Shown: one piece after another, positions 6,087 through 10,857 of the stretch
Position numbering within the stretch: position 1 is the stretch's first letter
Layout of the letters: every line of letters starts with the position of its first letter
Source of the DNA: JBKJUK01 sp046590705
GTDB lineage: Bacteria; Acidobacteriota; Thermoanaerobaculia; Gp7-AA8
NCBI GenBank assembly: GCA_046590705.1
Contig: JBKJUK010000225.1
Coordinates: 1 to 10,857, forward strand
DNA length: 10,857 nucleotides
Direction: 5' to 3'
Position numbers and translations under genes: made by a program
The notes under the pieces: model-generated
What the model saw: only the letters and a program-made list of their open reading frames with translations
Told to the model about the DNA's origin: nothing
Database searches by the model: none

Positions 6087-6176
6087 TGGCGGAGAGAGGG
6101 GGATTCGAACCCCCGATACCGTTACCGGTATAACGGTTTTCGAGACCGCCGCGTTCAACCACTCTGCCATCTCTCC
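6087..6176 (-). tRNA. tRNA-Ser (anticodon CGA)
   Basis: A 90-nt class II tRNA with encoded CCA (6089-6087). Acceptor GGAGAGA pairs with TCTCTCC, the same acceptor as the neighbouring Ser(GGA) gene. The anticodon stem GCGGT/ACCGT (one G-U pair) encloses CTCGAAA, giving anticodon CGA at 6142-6140. The T arm is GGGGG-TTCGAAT-CCCCC, and the long variable arm pairs TACCG with CGGTA. It reads UCG. It begins 16 bp after the tadA stop, so it is probably on the tadA transcript. Confidence 0.97.
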
Positions 6177-6192
6177 GCGAGTCGTAGCCGCG

Positions 6193-6645
6193 CTAGGCGC
6201 GACGCAAATTTTTAAAGAACGTCTGAAGAAGTTCCCGGGACTGTTCTGCTTCGAATCCGCCGGTCAGCTCGACCCGGTGATTCAAGCGTGCATCCTGCAC
6301 CAGATTCCCGAGCGAGCCACAGAAGCCTGCCTTCGGATCGGCTGCGGCGAAGATCAATCGCTCGATCCTGGCGTTGACGATGGCTCCGGCGCACATGGCG
6401 CAAGGCTCCAGGGTCACCACCAGGGTTGTTCCGCTCAGCCGCCAGCCGCCGATCGCGGCTGCCGCTTCGCGGATCGCGTAGATTTCGGCGTGGCCCAGTG
6501 GATCGCCCGACTCGCGCCGGTTCCGACCACGTCCGATGATGACGCCGTCCGAATCCACGACCACCGCACCGATCGGTACCTCGCCGTCCGCTGCAGCTTC
6601 CGCTGCGAGCTCGAACGCTGCCCGCATCCAGTCACTTTCCCGCAT
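6193..6645 (-). CDS. tadA: tRNA-specific adenosine deaminase TadA
   Basis: A 150-residue cytidine-deaminase-fold enzyme that converts wobble A34 to inosine in tRNA-Arg(ACG). The zinc and catalytic motif HAE is at residues 52-54 (His52, Glu54 as proton shuttle), and PCAMC at 81-85 supplies Cys82 and Cys85. The N-terminal VPIGAVVV is typical. The open frame continues upstream to 6759, but those 38 codons lie across the tRNA-Arg gene and are not plausible protein; MRESDW at 6645 gives the family length and N-terminus. The start has only a weak purine tract upstream. Its substrate tRNA lies 52 bp upstream on the same strand, and a hairpin sits between them. tRNA-Ser(CGA) begins 16 bp downstream. 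Confidence 0.96.
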   Translation of the reverse strand: MRESDWMRAAFELAAEAAADGEVPIGAVVVDSDGVIIGRGRNRRESGDPLGHAEIYAIREAAAAIGGWRLSGTTLVVTLEPCAMCAGAIVNARIERLIFAAADPKAGFCGSLGNLVQDARLNHRVELTGGFEAEQSRELLQTFFKNLRRA

Positions 6646-6660
6646 TCTCAAAGAGTACAA

Positions 6661-6682
6661 CGGCGGGCTGTTCTGCCCGCCG
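6661..6682 (-). terminator. Hairpin between tRNA-Arg(ACG) and tadA; weak terminator or attenuator
   Basis: A perfect 8-bp stem, CGGCGGGC and GCCCGCCG, encloses a 6-base loop. On the minus strand it is followed by TTGTACTCTTT, which is T-rich but not a clean T-run. It starts 15 bases after the tRNA 3' end and ends 15 bases before the tadA start. It could partly terminate tRNA transcription or act as a processing site. Confidence 0.5.
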
Positions 6683-6697
6683 GAAGGATGATCAACT

Positions 6698-6774
6698 TGG
6701 TGCACCCACCAGGACTTGAACCTGGAACCTTCTGATTCGTAGTCAGATGCTCTATCCAATTAAGCTATGGGTGC
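6698..6774 (-). tRNA. tRNA-Arg (anticodon ACG, inosine-modified)
   Basis: A 77-nt tRNA with encoded CCA (6700-6698). Acceptor GCACCCA pairs with TGGGTGC. The anticodon stem TCTGA/TCAGA encloses CTACGAA, giving anticodon ACG at 6740-6738. The T arm is CCAGG-TTCAAGT-CCTGG. In bacteria A34 of this tRNA is deaminated to inosine so that it reads CGU, CGC and CGA. The enzyme, TadA, is encoded next on the same strand. Confidence 0.97.
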
Positions 6775-6839
6775 AATTTCGAGCTTCTGAACCGCGGGCG
6801 AAACGACTGCATTCCGCCAGAAGCCAGGCGCGGTCGCGG

Positions 6840-6868
6840 ATTCTAGCGCCCCTCCGTGAATAGAGCAA
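6840..6868 (-). promoter_or_regulatory. Sigma-70-like promoter for tRNA-Arg(ACG)-tadA
   Basis: On the minus strand TTGCTC (6868-6863) is followed by exactly 17 bases and TAGAAT (6845-6840). This gives four of six -35 matches and five of six -10 matches. Predicted initiation near 6833 would give a leader of about 60 nt before the tRNA. Confidence 0.65.
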
Positions 6869-6912
6869 GCGCACGCGAGCCGTGATGGATCTTCAGTCTT
6901 CCAGGACTCTAT

Positions 6913-6994
6913 GTAGGGGCGCGTTGCGCGCGCCCGCTCCCCGGTGCACTCCATCCAACGGCCGAGGGAGCGGGCGAGCGCAGCTCGCCCCTAC
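6913..6994. repeat. 82-bp GC-rich fold-back (GTAGGGGCG-type palindrome)
   Basis: The left arm 6913-6941 and right arm 6966-6994 are 29 bases each and complementary with three mismatches. Outer ends are GTAGGGGCG and CGCCCCTAC; inner ends are CGCCCGCTCCC and GGGAGCGGGCG. The loop is 24 bases. It lies between divergent transcription units, so it is not obviously a terminator, and resembles REP- or MITE-type palindromes. Confidence 0.8.
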
Positions 6995-7128
6995 CACCGC
7001 GACCTTCGCGCTGGCACTTCGATCACAACGGGCTGAACGGCTGTAGAGTGCCGACGTCCAGCGTTGTGCACTGTTGAAAGCAACCAACTTCGCTGACTTT
7101 CGTATCTGCTCGCAACCCAGGAGGCTTC

Positions 7129-8073
7129 GTGAATAGTGGCAATCCATCCCTGCAGGTCGAACATATCTCCAAAAAGTATGGAGAGTTCGTGGCCGTCAGC
7201 GACATCTCATTCTCTGTCAGGCCCGGGACGATTTTCGGTCTCCTGGGACCGAACGGGGCCGGTAAGACGTCCACCATCCGGATGATCATGAATATTACCG
7301 TGCCTGACTCCGGGACGATTTCGATTCTCGGTAAACCGAGCACGGAAGGCTCGTCGAGCCTGATCGGCTATCTACCTGAAGAGCGCGGCCTGTATCGCAA
7401 GATGAAGGTACTGGATCACCTCATTTTTCTCGGCGAAATCCGCGGGCTCACCGGAAAGGATGCCCGCGCAAAGTCGGTGCACTGGCTGGAACGGCTCGAT
7501 CTCACCGAATGGTCGTTGAAGAAAGTGGAAGAATTGTCGAAAGGAATGCAGCAGAAGATTCAGTTCATCGGTTGCGTCATCCATGAGCCTGAGATTCTGA
7601 TTCTGGACGAGCCTTTTTCCGGTCTCGATCCCGTGAACGCCCGCGTGCTGCGCGAACTTCTGATGGAGTATCGCGACAAGGGCAAGAGCGTGGTCATGTC
7701 TACCCACGTGATGGAACACGCCGAGCGGCTTTGCGATGAGATTGCCCTGGTGAATCGCTCACGTGTGGTGTTGAGCGGCACAATCGAAGAGGTGAAGCGA
7801 CGATTCTCCGGGAATCGTCTGGTCATTCACGGGAGCGGCGACGTCGAGCATCTGCGGGCCCTGCCTGGCGTGCTCGAGGTGGCTGCCCTGGAAGGGAACG
7901 AAGTGCATGTCGAACTGGCGCCGGAACAGAGCCGCAGTGAGTTTCTTCGTGGCGCGACTTCGACCTTTGATCTCGAGAGTGTCGTTCCGCATGAAGCATC
8001 GCTCGAAGAGATCTTCGTGAGCGTCGTCGGCGACGATACCGAAGCCCGCAAGATGGAAACGGAGGTTGCATGA
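7129..8073 (+). CDS. ABC-2 type transporter, ATP-binding protein (NatA/YhaQ-like)
   Basis: A 314-residue ATPase subunit that powers the membrane protein encoded next. Walker A GPNGAGKT is at residues 40-47, the signature loop LSKGMQQK at 136-143 (LSKGM rather than LSGGQ, common in this subfamily), Walker B ILILDE at 156-161, D-loop SGLD at 164-167 and the switch His at 193. The Q-loop position carries YLPEERGLY (81-89), with Glu in place of Gln, as in NatA/YhaQ-type exporters. After about residue 215 a C-terminal DUF4162-like domain follows. The start is GTG at 7129, supported by AGGAGG at 7119-7124 with a 4-base gap. The stop overlaps the permease start (ATGA, 8070-8073). The substrate is unknown; sodium, antibiotics or lipids are family possibilities. 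Confidence 0.92.
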   Translation: MNSGNPSLQVEHISKKYGEFVAVSDISFSVRPGTIFGLLGPNGAGKTSTIRMIMNITVPDSGTISILGKPSTEGSSSLIGYLPEERGLYRKMKVLDHLIFLGEIRGLTGKDARAKSVHWLERLDLTEWSLKKVEELSKGMQQKIQFIGCVIHEPEILILDEPFSGLDPVNARVLRELLMEYRDKGKSVVMSTHVMEHAERLCDEIALVNRSRVVLSGTIEEVKRRFSGNRLVIHGSGDVEHLRALPGVLEVAALEGNEVHVELAPEQSRSEFLRGATSTFDLESVVPHEASLEEIFVSVVGDDTEARKMETEVA

Positions 8074-9344
8074 GGAAGTCCTCGAAAATCTGGCCGATTT
8101 TGAAGCGCGAGTACCTCACCCGCGTGAGCACCAAGGGTTTCTGGCTCTCCACCGCGCTCGTCCCGCTGTTTCTCGGCGCGACCATGATTCTCCCCAGCTT
8201 GCTGGCCTACATGTCCAAGCAGAGTCCTGAGCCGGTCGTCATCGTTGACCGAGCGGGGGACTTTTTCCCGGTCGTGAAGCAGACCTTCACCGGGGGCAAG
8301 GGGAGCGAAAAGCTTCCGCCGGTCGTTCTCGAACCGATCAACGGAAGGTCGGACGACCAGCTGCGCCAGAACCTGAATGATCGCTCCGAGAAAGGCGAGC
8401 TGCAGGGATACCTGATCGTCGATCCGAAACTGCTTGCTGGCGACGAAATGATTTACTTCGCTCGCAACCCCTCCAGCGCCCTGAGCGCAGACAATTTCAC
8501 CGGCCGGCTGCGACAGGCCGTCACAAAGTACCGTCTGTCGAAGATGGGTCTCTCCACGCAGCAGATCGGAAGCGCTACCAAACGGGTCGAACTGGACGTC
8601 CAGAAAGCCACCAACGACCCGAAGAAGCGTGAGAGCGGCGCCTCGGCCGTGATCATGGCGATCATGCTGGTCATGTTCATTTACTTCTCACTTCTCTTCT
8701 ACGGAATCTACGTGCTCAAGGGAGTTCTCGAGGAGAAGTCCAACCGCATTGTCGAAGTCATCGTCTCGAGCGTGAAACCGTTCGAACTGATGATGGGAAA
8801 AATCTTCGGAATCGGAGCCGTCGGTCTGACGCAGATCAGCATCTGGGCTTTCTTCCTGCTTCTCTTCACTGCACCTTCGATTGCCGCAGGCCTCTCGATC
8901 TCCACCGACTTCATTCCGAAAATCAACGGCGCGGTGCTGGCATTCTTCCCGGTCTACTTCATTCTCGGATACTTTCTCTTTGCCACCATTTACGCAGGCA
9001 TCGGCTCCATGTTCAATTCCGATGAGGACGCGCAGCAGATGGTCGGCCTCGCCAACATGATGCTGGTGGTCCCCATCATCTGCATCGCGGCGGTCATGAA
9101 GAATCCGAACGGAACGCTGGCCACCAGTCTGTCGCTGTTCCCGTTTTTCTCCCCGATCATCATGTACCTGCGCATCGCCATCCAGATGCCGCCAGCCTGG
9201 CAGGTCGCGCTTTCCATCGTTCTCATGATCGTGACCATTCTTTTCATGGTCTGGATCGTGTCGAAGATTTACCGGGTCGGCATTCTCATGTACGGAAAGA
9301 AACCGACGATTCCTGAACTGGTGCGCTGGTTGCGGTACACTTAG
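8070..9344 (+). CDS. ABC-2 type transporter, permease (NatB/YhaP-like)
   Basis: A 424-residue membrane protein of the ABC2_membrane_3 type. A first transmembrane segment (about residues 24-47) is followed by an extracytoplasmic domain of about 140 residues. A C-terminal bundle of about five further hydrophobic segments starts with AVIMAIMLVMFIYFSLLFYGIYVL near residue 192. This TM1 - large outer loop - TM bundle layout is the NatB/YhaP pattern. EEKSNRIVEVIVSSVKPFELMMGKI, after the second membrane segment, is the conserved cytoplasmic coupling segment of the family. It overlaps the ATPase gene by 4 bp, so the two are translationally coupled and form one export complex in the inner membrane. 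The substrate cannot be read from the sequence. A strong hairpin follows 22 bp after the stop. Confidence 0.92.
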   Translation: MRKSSKIWPILKREYLTRVSTKGFWLSTALVPLFLGATMILPSLLAYMSKQSPEPVVIVDRAGDFFPVVKQTFTGGKGSEKLPPVVLEPINGRSDDQLRQNLNDRSEKGELQGYLIVDPKLLAGDEMIYFARNPSSALSADNFTGRLRQAVTKYRLSKMGLSTQQIGSATKRVELDVQKATNDPKKRESGASAVIMAIMLVMFIYFSLLFYGIYVLKGVLEEKSNRIVEVIVSSVKPFELMMGKIFGIGAVGLTQISIWAFFLLLFTAPSIAAGLSISTDFIPKINGAVLAFFPVYFILGYFLFATIYAGIGSMFNSDEDAQQMVGLANMMLVVPIICIAAVMKNPNGTLATSLSLFPFFSPIIMYLRIAIQMPPAWQVALSIVLMIVTILFMVWIVSKIYRVGILMYGKKPTIPELVRWLRYT

Positions 9345-9365
9345 CCCGCTGTACGCAACGCCTCG

Positions 9366-9428
9366 TCACGGCTTCTACGGTTGGTCACTGCCTGCCCAGC
9401 CCTTCCCCGACCAACCGTGGAGCCGTGA
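9366..9428 (+). terminator. Strong hairpin downstream of the ABC permease (terminator or RNA element)
   Basis: Left arm 9366-9386 (TCACGGCTTCTACGGTTGGTC) and right arm 9409-9428 (GACCAACCGTGGAGCCGTGA) pair along their length with one mismatch and one bulge around a 22-base pyrimidine-rich loop. No clean T-run follows, so intrinsic termination is uncertain. It separates the ABC operon from the small zinc-ribbon gene. Confidence 0.6.
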
Positions 9429-9488
9429 TTGTTCAGGGTCTTTACGCAGTTCATCAGGCTGCGACCACGGGAAGTCACCGAGGAGCGA

Positions 9489-9629
9489 ATGAGCAAAGCG
9501 AAAAAGAAGGCACCGCCGGCTGACCCGAATACTCCGAAGTGCCCGAGCTGCGGCCGCAGATCGACCATGCGAAAGATCGAAGGTCAGATGTACTACTGCG
9601 ATCACTGCAACCAGGCCTTTGCCAGCTGA
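9489..9629 (+). CDS. Small zinc-ribbon protein, 46 residues, function unknown
   Basis: The protein has a basic N-terminus (MSKAKKKAPP) and a four-cysteine ribbon, CPSC at residues 18-21 and CDHC at 37-40, separated by a stretch containing RRSTMRKIEGQMYY. The layout resembles a rubredoxin- or ribosomal-type zinc ribbon. The ATG at 9489 is chosen because GAGGAG (9480-9485) lies just upstream; the frame could extend to a TTG at 9429, but that would put its start inside the right arm of the hairpin. It follows the ABC permease by 144 bp with a strong hairpin between, so it may be a separate transcript. A heptad repeat starts four bases after its stop. I do not recognise a specific family; nucleic-acid or protein binding is an inference from the zinc ribbon alone. 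Confidence 0.75.
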   Translation: MSKAKKKAPPADPNTPKCPSCGRRSTMRKIEGQMYYCDHCNQAFAS

Positions 9630-9632
9630 TTT

Positions 9633-9664
9633 GACGAACGCAGAACGCAGAACGATGAAGTAAG
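9633..9664 (+). repeat. Heptad repeat family A, copy 3 (two GAACGCA units)
   Basis: Two GAACGCA heptads are followed by GAACGAT and GAAGTAAG. It begins four bases after the stop of the zinc-ribbon gene and has the same orientation as the copies at 2588 and 10817. Here the leading CTGAT is replaced by TTGAC. Confidence 0.9.
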
Positions 9665-9965
9665 AAAGTCTGAGTCGGCGCGTCGCTGAGATTCACGCGG
9701 TTCGTGACTCCGGGGCCTACGAGAGCCGTAAAACCGGGGCGCTCGCCGGAGGTGTAGGGACGCGCAGCACGGACTGTCTCATAAATCTTCGGCCTCGAGT
9801 TGGAGAGCTCGCGCTAAGCGCGATGATGTCGTCGCCGCGTCTGACCCTGAAGACCGTACGGTCATTTGGCATTTGGGCGAAGAGGTAATGAAAACTCACG
9901 AGTGTGCAGGGATCGAATCTCCTCTGGCGCCCCTGCCGGGGCGCACTCATTCCGCGCGCTCGAGA

Positions 9966-10160
9966 ACCGGTGGCTGCGCGCTCCGCGCTTACCACCGGCT
10001 ACCTTCTGCCGCGCCTCCGGCGCGCTGCACGTACGTTTATGCAGCAACGTAGCTCGGCACGAGCGCGATCCGGACAGGGGCGCTCGCGACCTCGTTCACG
10101 CGCCGGAGGCGCGCATCGAGGGTAGCCGGTGGTCAGCGCGAAGCGCGCAGCCACCGGAAC
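9966..10160. repeat. 195-bp nested fold-back built from two REP-like palindromes
   Basis: The left arm (about 9966-10026) and right arm (about 10095-10160) are complementary over some 60 bases. The outer part of each arm is itself a palindrome with CCGGTGG and CCACCGG ends around a GCGC-rich core (9967-9998 and 10125-10157). The inner part pairs GCGCCTCCGGCGCG with CGCGCCGGAGGCGC. The central part holds a small hairpin, GCTGCA/TGCAGC, at 10024-10045. The arrangement resembles a pair of inverted REP units. Confidence 0.8.
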
Positions 10161-10272
10161 TGGACCCATCAGCGCGCGCATCCCGACCCGACGCTTCGGC
10201 TGAAGCTAACTCGGCGCCATGGTAGAGGACCGGCACCGCGATCGTGGTGGAAATGGCGCGCCGCTCGCGAAT

Positions 10273-10349
10273 TGGTCTGCCCGGTTGGAATCGAACCAAC
10301 GACCCACAGCTTAGAAGGCTGTTGCTCTATCCGACTGAGCTACGGGCAG
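10273..10349 (-). tRNA. tRNA-Arg (anticodon UCU)
   Basis: A 77-nt tRNA with encoded CCA (10275-10273). Acceptor CTGCCCG pairs with CGGGCAG. The anticodon stem ACAGC/GCTGT encloses CTTCTAA, giving anticodon TCT at 10315-10313. The T arm is GTTGG-TTCGATT-CCAAC. It reads AGA and AGG. It is the last gene of the Pro-His-Arg cluster. Confidence 0.97.
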
Positions 10350-10453
10350 GAGAATGGAGAATGTCGAATGGAGAATGTTGAATGCGTAGCAAGCAAGAAG
10401 AATGCAGGGGAGTGTCAGGCATTCTCCATTCTGCATTCTACATTCTCCATTCC
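10349..10453. repeat. Heptad fold-back family B, copy 4 (tRNA-Arg-tRNA-His spacer)
   Basis: A forward arm of GAATGGA/GAATGTY heptads (10349-10384) faces an inverse arm (10419-10453) across a 34-base loop. As in the other copies it fills the spacer between two RNA genes, here starting at the first base of the tRNA-Arg 5' end. Confidence 0.85.
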
Positions 10454-10459
10454 GAAAAA

Positions 10460-10537
10460 TGGGGTGGGCAGAGGGTCTCGAACCCTCGACCTTCGGAACC
10501 ACAATCCGACGTTCTAACCGACTGAACTATGCCCACC
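10460..10537 (-). tRNA. tRNA-His (anticodon GUG)
   Basis: A 78-nt tRNA including the encoded CCA (10462-10460) and the extra G-1 (10537) opposite C73, the identity element of bacterial tRNA-His. Acceptor GTGGGCA pairs with TGCCCAC. The anticodon stem TCGGA/TCCGA encloses TTGTGGT, giving anticodon GTG at 10502-10500. The T arm is GAGGG-TTCGAGA-CCCTC. Confidence 0.97.
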
Positions 10538-10604
10538 ATTCGAGACTTACCGTCGCTCCACGCAGGTGGAAAAACGGCGCATTCTAACCGCTGCAGGAGG
10601 ATAT

Positions 10605-10681
<77 letters not shown>

Positions 10682-10706
10682 TCCATCTCCTGCATCGGAG
10701 CGGGCC

Positions 10707-10735
10707 AATCTAACGACCCGTCTCCCGCCTGTCAA
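10707..10735 (-). promoter_or_regulatory. Sigma-70 promoter for the tRNA-Pro-His-Arg cluster
   Basis: On the minus strand a perfect TTGACA (10735-10730) is followed by exactly 17 bases and TAGATT (10712-10707). Predicted initiation near 10700 leaves a leader of about 20 nt before tRNA-Pro, a normal distance for a tRNA operon. Confidence 0.78.
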
Positions 10736-10790
10736 GCAAGAGGCGGTCCCGCGCTCGTTGAATCGGGGGAATCGGCCTGGCAAGGTTGGC

Positions 10791-10814
10791 TGGTCATGCG
10801 CGCTGCGCTCACCA
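10791..10814. repeat. Small REP-like dyad
   Basis: TGGT and ACCA ends enclose GCGC-GCT-GCGC. It resembles a shortened version of the palindromes at 9967-9998 and 10125-10157 and lies directly beside heptad repeat copy 4. Confidence 0.45.
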
Positions 10815-10816
10815 TG

Positions 10817-10857
10817 CTGATGAACGCAGAACGCAGAACGCAGAACGATGAAGTAAG
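10817..10857 (+). repeat. Heptad repeat family A, copy 4 (three GAACGCA units, at window edge)
   Basis: CTGAT is followed by three GAACGCA heptads, GAACGAT and GAAGTAAG, running up to the last base of the window. It is nearly identical to the copy at 2588-2630 and may continue beyond the edge. Confidence 0.9.

Larger units (their letters stand above)
6775..7128. other. 354-bp divergent intergenic region between tRNA-Arg and the ABC operon
   Basis: No gene is seen. It contains the minus-strand promoter for tRNA-Arg(ACG) at 6840-6868, a long GC-rich fold-back at 6913-6994, and the upstream region of the ABC transporter operon. No convincing plus-strand promoter with correct spacing was found in 6995-7128. 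Confidence 0.7.
9630..10272. other. 643-bp non-coding region rich in palindromes
   Basis: No credible gene is seen between the zinc-ribbon gene and the tRNA cluster. The region contains heptad repeat copy 3, then about 300 bp with several small dyads: CGCGCT-A-AGCGCG at 9810-9822, the 12-base perfect palindrome GACCGTACGGTC at 9852-9863, and GCGCCCC-TGCC-GGGGCGC at 9927-9944. A 195-bp nested fold-back follows at 9966-10160. The remaining 110 bp hold nothing I can identify. Open frames here have Arg/Ala/Ser/Pro-rich translations typical of GC-rich non-coding DNA. Confidence 0.65.

Noticed and set aside
5547..6215. 222-residue plus-strand open frame
   Set aside because: It runs across the SRP RNA, two tRNAs and heptad repeats; its repetitive translation reflects the repeats and not a protein.
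6646..6759. N-terminal extension of the TadA reading frame
   Set aside because: These 38 codons overlap the tRNA-Arg(ACG) gene and have no ribosome site; the family N-terminus starts at 6645.
7074..7115. TTGAAA...TATCTG as a promoter for the ABC operon
   Set aside because: The spacing is about 23 bases, too long for a sigma-70 promoter.
9866..10225. 119-residue plus-strand open frame
   Set aside because: It spans the GC-rich nested palindromes, has an Arg/Ala/Ser-rich translation and shows no domain.

Overview
The window looks like a GC-rich bacterial chromosome. It holds housekeeping genes packed on the minus strand from about 6.8 kb down to the left edge, a plus-strand transporter operon, and a minus-strand tRNA cluster at the right. 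A Ras-like GTPase and its roadblock partner, closely resembling MglA and MglB of Myxococcus, sit beside the dnaX-ebfC-recR block. This suggests a Myxococcota- or Acidobacteriota-like lineage, but the phylum cannot be fixed from sequence alone. All six tRNAs encode their CCA end.

Minus strand, in order of transcription (right to left): a sigma-70-like promoter (about 6840-6868), tRNA-Arg(ACG), tadA, tRNA-Ser(CGA), tRNA-Ser(GGA), the SRP RNA, dnaX, ebfC and recR. A repeat-filled gap follows (2471-2919), then mglB, mglA, a yvcK/glmR-type gene, and the first 65 codons of glmU running off the left edge. tadA-SRP RNA-dnaX-ebfC-recR is a conserved block also known from Bacillus. The tRNA-Arg(ACG) just upstream of tadA is the substrate of that enzyme.

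Plus strand, 7129-9629: an ABC-2 type exporter pair (ATPase and permease with overlapping stop and start), a strong hairpin, and a 46-residue zinc-ribbon protein. After a 643-bp non-coding stretch of palindromes comes a minus-strand cluster of tRNA-Pro(UGG), tRNA-His(GUG) and tRNA-Arg(UCU). Its promoter has a perfect TTGACA -35 box.

The most unusual content is the repeats. Two heptad families with a shared GAAYGNA pattern are scattered between genes. One (GAATGGA/GAATGCA) forms four fold-back hairpins that fill the spacers around the SRP RNA and four of the tRNAs. The other (GAACGCA) occurs four times with 1 to 3 heptads per copy. Three further long imperfect palindromes resemble REP or MITE elements. 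No defence system, prophage, CRISPR array or transposase gene was seen.
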